From positions 2,294,001-2,358,000 of the forward strand of contig NZ_CP057483.1 of assembly GCF_013836145.1 (NCBI RefSeq): a stretch of 64,000 nucleotides of DNA. The letters run 5' to 3'. Source of the stretch: Citrobacter sp. RHB25-C09. GTDB lineage: Bacteria > Pseudomonadota > Gammaproteobacteria > Enterobacterales > Enterobacteriaceae. Below the pieces are notes generated by a model. It saw only the letters and a program-made list of their open reading frames with translations, searched no databases and was not told the origin of the DNA. This document shows positions 8,929 through 17,070 of this stretch, in pieces. The stretch's first letter is position 1; each line of letters begins with the position of its first letter. Made by a program: the position numbers and the translations under genes.

Positions 8929-9255
8929 TTATCCGCCAGCGAGTTTTACTTTCATTCCTTTCGCTTCAAGCAAAGATTTAATTAAATCTCGCTTATCGCC
9001 CTGGATTTCAATAATTCCGTCTTTAACCGCTCCGCCACAACCGCATTTTTTCTTTAATTCTGCGGCGAGCTTTGTTAACTCAGCATCATTCAGGTCCACC
9101 CCGGTGATCAGGCAAACGCCCTTACCTTTTCTTCCGCTGGTCTGGCGCTGAATTCGCACAATACCGTCGCCTTTTGGGCGTTCAGCAACCGCTTTCGGTT
9201 CATCTATTCGCCCGGTATCGGTGGAATAGACCAGGCGACTGTTTGAATCGTTCAT
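8929..9255 (-). CDS. yciH: YciH, SUI1/eIF1-like translation factor
   Basis: 108-residue SUI1-domain protein related to eukaryotic eIF1; in E. coli reported to affect initiation fidelity and to inhibit translation under stress. The SUI1 fold spans about 35-105, with the conserved basic segment RIQRQTSGRKGKGVCLITG and the KKCGCGGAVK loop. It directly follows pyrF. Two consecutive ATGs exist: 9258 overlaps the pyrF stop by 4 nt (ATGA) and would give 109 residues; 9255 gives the E. coli-like N-terminus. Either start implies translational coupling to pyrF. Confidence 0.94.
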   Translation of the reverse strand: MNDSNSRLVYSTDTGRIDEPKAVAERPKGDGIVRIQRQTSGRKGKGVCLITGVDLNDAELTKLAAELKKKCGCGGAVKDGIIEIQGDKRDLIKSLLEAKGMKVKLAGG

Positions 9256-9992
9256 CATGCCCTCTGTTTGAGTGAGGCGTTGATCGCCTTCAGCGTCTCC
9301 GCTGGCGCATCTGATTGCGTAACGGGACGCCCGATAACCATAAAGTCCACACCGGCCGCCTGTGCCTGTTCAGGCGTCATAATACGGCGCTGATCGCCCG
9401 CATCACTGCCCTGTGGTCGAATACCTGGCGTAACCAGTTTAAACGGCTGACCAAAGACCTGTTTAAAACGTACCGCTTCATGAGCAGAACAGACCACACC
9501 ATCAAGACCGCATTTTTGCGTCAGGGCAGCCAGACGTTCCGCATGCTCTGCCGGTGACAACGTCACGCCGATGTCCGCCAGATCGCTGGCCTCCATGCTG
9601 GTTAAAACGGTGACGGCAATCAGCAACGGCGCATCATTACCGAAGGGAAGCAGCGCCTCACGTGCGGCGGTCATCATTCGTGCCCCACCGGACGCGTGGA
9701 CGTTAACCATCCAGACGCCAAGATCTGCAGCCGCCGCAACCGCATGCGCCGTAGTGTTCGGGATATCATGAAACTTGAGGTCGAGAAAGATATCAAAACC
9801 CCGCTGTTGGAGATCGCGAACCAACTGAGGCCCAAACAGAGTAAACATCTCTTTACCGACTTTCAGCCGGCAGTCGCGCGGATCGATGCGGTCAACGAAT
9901 GCTAACGCTTTATCGCGATTATTATAATCGAGAGCAACAACGACGGGAGAATCGGTAACCGCGCGGGAAGAAGATGAAGCAGTAATCGTCAT
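9255..9992 (-). CDS. pyrF: Orotidine-5'-phosphate decarboxylase PyrF
   Basis: Last step of de novo UMP synthesis: decarboxylation of OMP to UMP, cytosolic TIM-barrel homodimer. 245 residues, equal to E. coli. The hallmark catalytic tetrad is visible: Lys44 in RLKVGKEMF and the DLKFHDIPNT motif (Asp71, Lys73, Asp76). The phosphate-binding IGRPVTQS motif is near the C-terminus. It forms a two-gene unit with yciH. The start ATG 9992 lies about 30 bp before the ORF-free promoter region; a short GC hairpin-rich stretch lies upstream. Confidence 0.97.
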   Translation of the reverse strand: MTITASSSSRAVTDSPVVVALDYNNRDKALAFVDRIDPRDCRLKVGKEMFTLFGPQLVRDLQQRGFDIFLDLKFHDIPNTTAHAVAAAADLGVWMVNVHASGGARMMTAAREALLPFGNDAPLLIAVTVLTSMEASDLADIGVTLSPAEHAERLAALTQKCGLDGVVCSAHEAVRFKQVFGQPFKLVTPGIRPQGSDAGDQRRIMTPEQAQAAGVDFMVIGRPVTQSDAPAETLKAINASLKQRA

Positions 9993-10164
9993 AACCAGGC
10001 CTTCTAGCTAAGGGCAAATGGGTAAACGGCGAGCATTCTACCTGCCAGCGGCCAAAATGAACAGGCGCGATTTCGTCCCTGCTTAGCGATGTGGCACCAT
10101 TGCCGAAACAGGGATAACAAATCAATAAAAGTATGTTGTAACTAAAGTGCGGAGTTTTAAAAAA

Positions 10165-11334
10165 TTACAACCCATCAAGTCCGCGAATTGGCTTGATGGT
10201 TGACCAGGCCCGGCAGGAAGGACAATGCCAGTACATGGTATAGGCGGTGAATCCGCATTTACCACAGCGATAACGAGGCTTGCTGCGGACCTGCTCACCC
10301 ACCATGTCACGCAGCACCATCAGGCTCTCTTTTGCCCGCCCTTCTTCTGCTTCGTTAAGGTGATAGTCCATCAGCTTATGAAAAACGCGCATGGTCGGAT
10401 GGCGCTGTAGTTGGCGGGTAATGTAGATTTGCGCCGTATCATGGCCTTCGCGCGCTTCAAGTATATCCGCCAGCATTAATTCAGCGGCAGCGCCAGTGTT
10501 CTCTTCCACGGCCCGGCGCAGAAATTCTGCCCACTCATCGTTTTTACCCAACTGCTGGTAACAGGTTTGCAGCATTTCCAGCGTTTCGCTGACCAGTTCT
10601 TTATCCTGCGAAATCACCCGTTGAAGACTTTCGACCGCTTTGGCATAGTCGTTTTTTTCCATCCAGATGCGGCCCATCATGATGGACACTCTGGCGCTGT
10701 TTTTATCAGCAGCAGCGCCCTTTCTCAGTAGCGCCATTGCTTTGTCCATATCCTCATTGCCTATTTGCTGTAAGGCCAGCTCACAGTAGAAATGGGCAAT
10801 TTCGATACGCTGTTTATCTTTACCCAGCTTGACCAGGCGTTCTGCGACATCAATCGCCTTCTGCCAGTCGCTGGTGGCCTGATAAATTTGCAGGAGCTGT
10901 TGTAATGCGCCGATACGAAAATCCGTTTCATCGGTCAACTGGTTGAACATGTCCTCTGCGCGGTCATATAACCCGGCGGCCATGTAGTCGCGACCGAGTT
11001 GTTGTACCGCCAGCAGGCGCTGCTCATAAGTCAGCGACGCACTTTCCATAAGGGTCTGGTGGATGCGGATGGCGCGATCGACTTCGCCACGAGAACGGAA
11101 CAGATTTCCGAGAGTCAGGTGAGCCTCAACGGTACCGGTATCCTCTTTTAACATGTCGAGGAACAGATCTACCGCTTTATCCTGTTGGTTACTCAGCAGG
11201 AAGTTAACCCCAGCGACATAATCACGCGAGAGTCGGTTAGCTTCATCCTGCTTTGTTTGTTGCGCACTTCTGCGTCCCATATACCAGCCATAGGCGGCAG
11301 CAACAGGCAATAGCAGAAACAACAACTCCAGCAT
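10165..11334 (-). CDS. lapB: LapB (YciM), LPS assembly TPR protein
   Basis: Inner-membrane protein that couples LPS synthesis to demand by promoting FtsH degradation of LpxC, in concert with YejM/PbgA. 389 residues as in E. coli. Residues 1-20 form one N-terminal membrane helix (MLELLFLLLPVAAAYGWYMG); TPR repeats run from about 35 to 340; the C-terminus is a rubredoxin-type zinc/iron knuckle, CGKCGF ... CPSCRAW (about 358-375). It lies 6 bp after lapA in the same transcript. Essential or near-essential in relatives. Confidence 0.96.
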   Translation of the reverse strand: MLELLFLLLPVAAAYGWYMGRRSAQQTKQDEANRLSRDYVAGVNFLLSNQQDKAVDLFLDMLKEDTGTVEAHLTLGNLFRSRGEVDRAIRIHQTLMESASLTYEQRLLAVQQLGRDYMAAGLYDRAEDMFNQLTDETDFRIGALQQLLQIYQATSDWQKAIDVAERLVKLGKDKQRIEIAHFYCELALQQIGNEDMDKAMALLRKGAAADKNSARVSIMMGRIWMEKNDYAKAVESLQRVISQDKELVSETLEMLQTCYQQLGKNDEWAEFLRRAVEENTGAAAELMLADILEAREGHDTAQIYITRQLQRHPTMRVFHKLMDYHLNEAEEGRAKESLMVLRDMVGEQVRSKPRYRCGKCGFTAYTMYWHCPSCRAWSTIKPIRGLDGL

Positions 11335-11340
11335 AACGAA

Positions 11341-11649
11341 TTATTCCTTCACGACCGGAGTCGCAGGTGTCACCACAACGTCAGTCGCAGGCGCCAGTTG
11401 GCTTTCCAGACGCTTCAGTTTGCGCTCTGCTCGCGCCAAAGATACCCGAACCCGCAGCCAGAAAAGACCGCAGATTAACCAGCCAATGGCAAACCCGGCA
11501 GCGAACAATACGGCCAGTAAGGTAGAGATTCGATACTCTCCCTGAGCCAGCAGGTAATTAAACGTGACCTGCTGGTCGTTCTGTGCGCCCAGTGTTACCG
11601 AAATAACAAAAATCGGCAGCACCAGTAAGAAAATGAGTAAATATTTCAC
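11341..11649 (-). CDS. lapA: LapA (YciS), LPS assembly membrane protein
   Basis: 102-residue inner-membrane protein with two hydrophobic helices (about 2-20 and 42-64) followed by a basic coiled-coil segment (RVRVSLARAERKLKRLESQL). It belongs to the DUF1049 family and works with LapB in LPS assembly. The start codon is GTG at 11649, supported by GGGAAG about 8 nt upstream and the conserved KYLLIFLL N-terminus. It is the first gene of the lapAB pair. Confidence 0.94.
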   Translation of the reverse strand: MKYLLIFLLVLPIFVISVTLGAQNDQQVTFNYLLAQGEYRISTLLAVLFAAGFAIGWLICGLFWLRVRVSLARAERKLKRLESQLAPATDVVVTPATPVVKE

Positions 11650-11799
11650 ATTACTTCCCGTTATGTGGTTGAAGCGAATAAACCGTGTTCAACTTACCGC
11701 ATTGAGCCCTATAAATTACCATTTTCACAGCGTGCGCGAAATGGGGAAGCGTACAGCTTTCTCATGATTTAAGGGCAAAATCAGTAAAATCAACCTTGA

Positions 11800-12564
11800 T
11801 CAGCTTTCATGCTCGCGTTCGGCTATCTCGCGGGCTTCTTCCGGCGGCGGCGTCAGAGGACCACAAATTCGCTGAGCAAGCCATGTCGCCAGCGTCACCA
11901 CGACCCAGGATATCAGCGTCGCCACGACCAAATCACGCGGCCAGTGCATCCCCAGCAGCATACGACTGGCCATGACGCCCGTTGCCCAGATCAATAAAAC
12001 GGCAATGGTGACCGTTCTTCTGCGCGGCCAAAGTAACCCAACGGCTAAAAGCGCCCACGTTGCGGCAAACATGGTGTGCCCGGACGGAAAAGCAAACCCG
12101 GTCTCTTTTTGCCAGTGCTTGCGTAAGAACACGGGGATATCCTGCTGAGTCGAGAGCTGTTCTTTTACCAGATTCCCGCGCTCAGTACGTTTTAAAGTGT
12201 AGAACTCATCAACCGGAATATGGTGCGTTTTTTCCAGCCAGATCACAAAGGGTCTGGGCTCCTGGACTCTGTCTTTTACCCATGATTTAACCCCTTGCCC
12301 CACTACGATTGCGCCTCCCAAAATAGCAAACAGCATCACCGCTGCTTTTAAGCGGAAGCGTAAACACCAGAAAAACCAGGCGCAGAGAAGAACATGGGTG
12401 ATGACACCCCACGGTTGCGTCACCGTTTCGGTCATCCAGTACATTGCCTTTAACCACCAGGTCTCCTGTCCTGGCGTCCAGGTCCAGCCGGAAATCCATA
12501 CAACGACAGGCATCACCAACAGGAGTCCCGTCCCGGCCGCAGTTCGTTTCGCAATTGACAGCAT
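11800..12564 (-). CDS. pgpB: Phosphatidylglycerophosphatase B / lipid phosphatase PgpB
   Basis: PAP2-superfamily membrane phosphatase acting on phosphatidylglycerol phosphate, undecaprenyl pyrophosphate and diacylglycerol pyrophosphate at the periplasmic face. 254 residues when started at ATG 12564, where GAGGTGTTA provides a Shine-Dalgarno; the open frame extends 33 codons further upstream without support. Six hydrophobic helices are visible. PAP2 motifs: C1 KxxxxxxRP (KDRVQEPRP, about 97-105), C2 PSGH (FAFPSGHT, about 160-163), C3 SRxxLGMHWPRD (about 200-211, catalytic His207 by E. coli numbering). Divergent from ribA. Confidence 0.95.
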   Translation of the reverse strand: MLSIAKRTAAGTGLLLVMPVVVWISGWTWTPGQETWWLKAMYWMTETVTQPWGVITHVLLCAWFFWCLRFRLKAAVMLFAILGGAIVVGQGVKSWVKDRVQEPRPFVIWLEKTHHIPVDEFYTLKRTERGNLVKEQLSTQQDIPVFLRKHWQKETGFAFPSGHTMFAATWALLAVGLLWPRRRTVTIAVLLIWATGVMASRMLLGMHWPRDLVVATLISWVVVTLATWLAQRICGPLTPPPEEAREIAEREHES

Positions 12565-12758
12565 TAACACCTCATTCCTGTTAAGTCCCACAATCATAAC
12601 CGAAAATGCCGTAGACGGGTAAATTGACAGATTTGTGCCATTCCCCTGCCGTTTGCGCGGCACTGATTAGGTGAACGCCGTCGCCTTATGGCAAAATAAG
12701 AAGATAAGCCAACAGGCAACGGCACAACATCGCGTGCCGGCATTATCTGGAGAAACAC

Positions 12759-13346
12759 ATGCAGCTTAAACGAGTGGCAGAAGCCAAACTGCCAACCCCA
12801 TGGGGCGATTTCCTTATGGTGGGATTTGAAGAACTGGCAACCGGGCACGATCACGTCGCGTTAGTCTTTGGTGATATTTCAGGCCAGACGCCAGTTCTGG
12901 CGCGTGTCCATTCTGAATGTCTGACGGGTGATGCCCTGTTCAGCCTGCGCTGCGACTGTGGTTTTCAGCTTGAAGCTGCTCTTTCCCATATTGCGGAAGA
13001 GGGCCGCGGGATCCTGCTTTATCACCGCCAGGAAGGTCGTAACATTGGTCTGCTCAATAAAATCCGCGCTTATGCATTACAGGACCAGGGATATGACACG
13101 GTAGAAGCCAACCATCAGTTGGGCTTTGCCGCCGATGAACGCGACTTCACCCTCTGTGCAGATATGTTTAAGCTGCTGGGCGTCGATGAAGTTCGCCTGT
13201 TGACCAATAATCCCAAGAAAGTAGAAATACTCACCGAAGCGGGCATCAATATTGTTGAGCGTGTGCCGCTGATTGTTGGGCGCAACCCCAACAACGCGCA
13301 TTATCTTGACACCAAAGCCGCCAAAATGGGGCATTTGCTGAAGTAA
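12759..13346 (+). CDS. ribA: GTP cyclohydrolase II RibA
   Basis: First committed step of riboflavin synthesis: opens the GTP imidazole ring to give 2,5-diamino-6-ribosylamino-4-pyrimidinone 5'-phosphate, formate and pyrophosphate. 195 residues, one less than E. coli. Zinc ligands in ECLTGDALFSLRCDCG (about Cys54, Cys65, Cys67), GTP-binding RQEGRNIGL and catalytic Tyr in the DQGYDTVEAN segment are present. GGAGA precedes the ATG. It stands alone, divergent from pgpB and convergent with acnA. The two genes end 56 bp apart around a REP-like palindrome. Confidence 0.97.
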   Translation: MQLKRVAEAKLPTPWGDFLMVGFEELATGHDHVALVFGDISGQTPVLARVHSECLTGDALFSLRCDCGFQLEAALSHIAEEGRGILLYHRQEGRNIGLLNKIRAYALQDQGYDTVEANHQLGFAADERDFTLCADMFKLLGVDEVRLLTNNPKKVEILTEAGINIVERVPLIVGRNPNNAHYLDTKAAKMGHLLK

Positions 13347-13355
13347 TGCCCCCCT

Positions 13356-13390
13356 TGCCGGATGACGATGCGAATGCACCGTCTCCGGCA
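13356..13390. repeat. REP-like palindrome between ribA and acnA
   Basis: TGCCGGATGACGATGC ... GTCTCCGGCA (about 13356-13390) is an imperfect inverted repeat carrying the GCCGGATG core of REP/PU elements. It lies in the 56-bp gap of two convergent genes and could form the 3' end structure of both mRNAs. Confidence 0.5.
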
Positions 13391-13402
13391 GTGTCACGGC
13401 AA

Positions 13403-16078
13403 CTACGTCAGCATATTACGAATCACGTAATGCAAGATGCCGTCATTCTGGTAGTACGTCAGCTCGGTTCCGGTGTCGATGCGGCAGCGACACGGTACCA
13501 CCTCTTTACTCCCGTCTTTCCTTGTCAGCGTCACAGGCACCGTCGCCCCCGGCTTCAGATTTTGCAGATCGACAATATCTATCGCCTCTTCTCCCGTTAA
13601 CCCTAATGTTTTACGCGTCACGCCCTGCGGGAATTCCAGTGGTAAAATGCCCATGCCAATCAGGTTAGAACGGTGAATACGTTCGAATGACTCCGCAATA
13701 ACAACGCGGATCCCGAGCAGTCGTGGCCCTTTCGCGGCCCAGTCGCGGCTTGACCCCGAACCATACTCTTTGCCGGCAATTACCGCTAACGGCGTGCTCT
13801 CCTGCTGATAACGCATCGCGGCATCGTAAATTGAAAGTACCTCTGTACCGGGCAGATGACGTGTCATGCCGCCTTCCACGCCGGGAACCATTTCATTGCG
13901 AATACGTATATTGGCAAAGGTACCGCGCATCATCACTTCATGGTTGCCCCGTCGCGAACCGTAGGAGTTGAAATCTTTGCGTTCAACGCCACGACTTTGC
14001 AGATAGCGACCCGCTGGGCTGTCAGCCTTAATACTGCCTGCCGGAGAGATATGGTCAGTCGTGACAGAGTCACCCAACATGGCCAGGATCCGTGCGCCAT
14101 GAATATCGGTCACCGCAGCAGGTTCGGCCAGCATGTCGTCAAAGAACGGTGACAGGCGAATGTAGGTGGAATCAGCCTGCCAGCCGTAGGTATCGGAGCG
14201 GTCAACCCGGATGTCCTTCCACTCTTGCGTTCCTTCAAACACTTCTGCGTACTCTTTGCGGAACATGTCAGATGATACCAGCTCAACGGCACGGGCAATC
14301 TCCCGGGCCGACGGCCAGATATCTTTCAGATAGACCGGATCGCCTTTGCGGTCATGACCGAGGGGGTCAGTCGCGAGGTTGATATTCATGTTGCCCGCCA
14401 GCGCATAGGCCACCACCAGCGGCGGCGATGCCAGCCAGTTGGTTTTCACCAGGGGATGAATACGCCCTTCGAAGTTACGGTTGCCCGAAAGCACTGCGCC
14501 CACGGTCAGATCGCCCTTCTTAATCGCCGTTTCTATCGGCTCAGGAAGCGGGCCGGAATTACCAATGCAGGTCGTGCAGCCATATCCCACCAGGTTGAAT
14601 CCCAGTTCATCAAGATAAGGCGTGAGTTTCGCTTGTGCCAGGTAGTCAGAAACGACCTTAGACCCCGGTGCCAGAGAGGCTTTTACCCAGGGCTGGCGTT
14701 TTAGCCCAAGCGTGACCGCTTTTTTCGCCAGCAACCCTGCGGCCATTAAGACGCTCGGGTTTGACGTATTGGTACATGAGGTTATTGCGGCAATCACCAC
14801 TGCGCCGTCTGGCAACTGGTCTTGTTGACCATTAAGGACGTAGTCCACCGGTTGTCGATCTTTCTGCGCAGTATTCACTTCCAGTTCATTGCTGGCGGCA
14901 AACGCTTTCGGCACATCGCCAAGCGCAACGCGATCCTGCGGACGCTTCGGTCCGGCGAGGCTGGCTTCAACGCCATTCATGTCCAGGGCCAGCGTACTGG
15001 TGAATATCGGCTCATCACCGCTGTTGCGCCACATGCCCTGCGCTTTGGCGTATTTCTCAACCAACTCGATGTGATCTTCACTGCGCCCGCTCAGACGCAT
15101 ATACTCCAGCGTCACGCCATCAATTGGGAAGAACCCGCAAGTCGCGCCATATTCCGGCGACATATTGGCAATCGTGGCGCGGTCAGCAAGCGGCAGTGAA
15201 TCCAGGCCGTCGCCATAGAATTCAACAAATTTACCCACCACGCCATGCTTTCTCAACATCTGGGTCACCGTCAGGACCAGGTCTGTTGCGGTGATCCCCT
15301 CACGGAGTTTGCCCGTAAGTTTGAAGCCGACAACGTCCGGGATGAGCATTGATACAGGCTGCCCCAGCATGGCCGCTTCCGCTTCTATCCCGCCAACACC
15401 CCAGCCTAAAACACCGAGACCATTGATCATCGTGGTGTGGGAATCGGTACCGACCAGTGTGTCCGGGTAAGCGACCCATTCGCCGTCCTGTAATTCACTC
15501 CAGACGGCTTTGCCAAGGTACTCCAGGTTGACCTGGTGGCAAATACCCGTTCCCGGCGGCACGACGCTAAAGCGGCTAAACGCCTGTTGCCCCCATTTCA
15601 AAAAGACATAGCGCTCATGGTTGCGTTCCATTTCAAGGCGCACGTTCTCTTCGAAAGCGTCATCATCGCCAAACCGATCCACCGTCACGGAGTGGTCGAT
15701 GACTAAATCAACCGGCGACAATGGGTTTACTTTGGCCGTATCGCCGCCAAGTCGTTTAACCGCTTCGCGCATAGCGGCAAGATCGACTACCGCCGGAACG
15801 CCGGTAAAATCCTGCATTAATACGCGCGCAGGCCGGTAGGCAATTTCACGATCGGCGTGGGCATTTTTCAGCCAGCCCGCCAGGGCCTTGATATCTTCGT
15901 CGGTAACGGAATTACCATCTTGCCAGCGCAGCAAATTCTCCAGTAAGACTTTGAGTGACTTCGGGAGCCGGGTAATATCACCCAGCGTTTTTGCGGCAAG
16001 CGGCAGACTGTAATAGTGATAGGTTTTATCTTTGGCCTGCAACGTGTCCTTACTGGCTTCTCGTAGGGTTGACGACAT
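13403..16078 (-). CDS. acnA: Aconitate hydratase A AcnA
   Basis: Converts citrate to isocitrate in the TCA cycle through a [4Fe-4S] cluster; AcnA is the stress/stationary-phase and oxidant-resistant isozyme in E. coli and binds its own mRNA when apo. 891 residues as in E. coli. Cluster cysteines are seen in SCTNTSNP (about Cys435) and GCTTCIGNSGPL (about Cys501/504). The swivel domain (about 690-891) carries the conserved GSRRGNHEVMMRG and SRDWAAKGP. GGAGGAGCT precedes ATG 16078. SoxRS, ArcA, CRP and Fur control are known in E. coli; I did not assign boxes here. Confidence 0.98.
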   Translation of the reverse strand: MSSTLREASKDTLQAKDKTYHYYSLPLAAKTLGDITRLPKSLKVLLENLLRWQDGNSVTDEDIKALAGWLKNAHADREIAYRPARVLMQDFTGVPAVVDLAAMREAVKRLGGDTAKVNPLSPVDLVIDHSVTVDRFGDDDAFEENVRLEMERNHERYVFLKWGQQAFSRFSVVPPGTGICHQVNLEYLGKAVWSELQDGEWVAYPDTLVGTDSHTTMINGLGVLGWGVGGIEAEAAMLGQPVSMLIPDVVGFKLTGKLREGITATDLVLTVTQMLRKHGVVGKFVEFYGDGLDSLPLADRATIANMSPEYGATCGFFPIDGVTLEYMRLSGRSEDHIELVEKYAKAQGMWRNSGDEPIFTSTLALDMNGVEASLAGPKRPQDRVALGDVPKAFAASNELEVNTAQKDRQPVDYVLNGQQDQLPDGAVVIAAITSCTNTSNPSVLMAAGLLAKKAVTLGLKRQPWVKASLAPGSKVVSDYLAQAKLTPYLDELGFNLVGYGCTTCIGNSGPLPEPIETAIKKGDLTVGAVLSGNRNFEGRIHPLVKTNWLASPPLVVAYALAGNMNINLATDPLGHDRKGDPVYLKDIWPSAREIARAVELVSSDMFRKEYAEVFEGTQEWKDIRVDRSDTYGWQADSTYIRLSPFFDDMLAEPAAVTDIHGARILAMLGDSVTTDHISPAGSIKADSPAGRYLQSRGVERKDFNSYGSRRGNHEVMMRGTFANIRIRNEMVPGVEGGMTRHLPGTEVLSIYDAAMRYQQESTPLAVIAGKEYGSGSSRDWAAKGPRLLGIRVVIAESFERIHRSNLIGMGILPLEFPQGVTRKTLGLTGEEAIDIVDLQNLKPGATVPVTLTRKDGSKEVVPCRCRIDTGTELTYYQNDGILHYVIRNMLT

Positions 16079-16218
16079 AGCTCCTCCTTAATGACAAGGT
16101 TGCGAAGCCCTGATTCTCCTCAGGGTGAATATTAAAGATAACACATACCCACTGTAACGTTTTGATAACAACCCAAAATGGTAAAAGCGGCAAAAACGAT
16201 GAGAAAAGGCCAAAAGAA

Positions 16219-16238
16219 AACCTCGCCGTAGCGAGGTT
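16219..16238 (-). terminator. Terminator after ymiC
   Basis: AACCTCGC (16219-16226) and GCGAGGTT (16231-16238) form a perfect 8-bp stem with loop CGTA. On the minus strand it is followed by TTCTTTTGG, a modest U-tract, 5 bp after the ymiC stop. Confidence 0.7.
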
Positions 16239-16242
16239 TCGA

Positions 16243-16338
16243 TTAGCTGACCACCAGCCAGATGAGTTCAGCCCACATAAGCAGCGATACCGAGAACGCG
16301 GCCAACCAGGACCAGTATTTCATATTTGATAAAAGCAT
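16243..16338 (-). CDS. ymiC: YmiC, 31-residue single-pass membrane peptide
   Basis: A 31-codon ORF, MLLSNMKYWSWLAAFSVSLL..., reads as a single hydrophobic transmembrane helix (about 9-30) ending in VVS. It resembles the small E. coli protein YmiC in sequence (KYWSWMGAFSLSML by memory) and in position between acnA and cysB. A second in-frame Met at codon 6 could also start it. An inverted repeat CCTCGC..GCGAGG (16221-16236) with flanking A and T runs follows the stop and looks like a terminator. Function unknown. Confidence 0.75.
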   Translation of the reverse strand: MLLSNMKYWSWLAAFSVSLLMWAELIWLVVS

Positions 16339-16464
16339 AGGCGACACCAACGTATGTCCAATGTATTCTGCTGAGCGTGACTCAACACTTATTGCTGTGG
16401 TGTATTAATGAAAGGCGTACGGCAAATGAATAGCACGTACAAAATAAAACAGAAATGATGCCTG

Positions 16465-16635
16465 TTATTGTTTTCGGGATTCGTCTTCCGCGAATAAATC
16501 AATAAAAGCCTGTTGCTGCTGGGTCAACTTCCATGACTCAGGGACGGTGTTTTTGCGCACTTTCTGTGACTCCGGTACGGCATCACAGGGCTGACAAGGC
16601 GCTAAAACGCGCTGCTGCTGTTCCTGAACAACCAT
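16465..16635 (-). CDS. yciX: YciX-like small protein
   Basis: 56-residue soluble peptide MVVQEQQQRVLAPCQPCDAV... with a glutamine-rich start, a CQPC motif at 14-17 and an acidic/basic tail (FIDLFAEDESRKQ). Position and the segment VRKNTVPE..LT..QQAFIDLFAEDE match E. coli YciX by memory, moderately sure. Its ATG directly abuts the stop codon of ymiA (TAA|ATG), so the two are probably translationally coupled. No known function; CxxC could bind metal or be redox active, but this is a guess. Confidence 0.72.
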   Translation of the reverse strand: MVVQEQQQRVLAPCQPCDAVPESQKVRKNTVPESWKLTQQQQAFIDLFAEDESRKQ

Positions 16636-16767
16636 TTATGCCCCCCAGAGGTTCCAGATAACCAGCGCTACCACCAGCCAAAACAGCGCAGAGCCAAGGA
16701 AAACGGCAAGCCAGGCTTTACGCTTCAGTTCAGGGTCCCGGCGCGGTTCCTGGTTTTCAGATGGCAT
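16636..16767 (-). CDS. ymiA: YmiA, 43-residue membrane peptide
   Basis: MPSENQEPRRDPELKRKAWL followed by a hydrophobic helix AVFLGSALFWLVVALVIWNL: a basic cytosolic N-tail (1-20) then one transmembrane segment. It matches E. coli YmiA almost residue for residue as I remember it (E. coli has a few extra N-terminal residues). Too short for routine gene finders. It is first in a ymiA-yciX pair with zero spacing. Function unknown. Confidence 0.8.
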   Translation of the reverse strand: MPSENQEPRRDPELKRKAWLAVFLGSALFWLVVALVIWNLWGA

Positions 16768-17070
16768 TACAGACCCCGTACAATCGATATCGCTTATCAT
16801 TCAGGCACCAAACAATCGGTACAATTAATCAATAGTTGAGACAAATCCTAAAGAAACTTTAGTCAAAAATCCAGCGAATTTACGAATCGTTTCCAGTGAA
16901 TAAATCAATCTTTTGACGGAAAATAAATATTTGGAAAGGGAAATTTGCGAGACGGGGAATTAGACACTACTTTGTGAAAAATTTACGGCTTTTGTGAACA
17001 ACATTTAAATAGATGCACAACCTGTTCGGTATCTCCGGAAAATAAGATACCGAACATAATTCGCTGATGA
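16768..17070. other. Intergenic between cysB 3' end and ymiA
   Basis: A 303-bp AT-rich gap. It should hold the ymiA promoter (minus strand). One notable structure is an 11-bp inverted repeat GTTCGGTATCT/AGATACCGAAC (17024-17034, 17045-17055) just beyond the cysB stop; it has no U-tract. I see no other gene. Confidence 0.6.

Noticed and set aside
14354..15199. Plus-strand ORFs opposite acnA
   Set aside because: Antisense frames; the aconitase frame explains the sequence.
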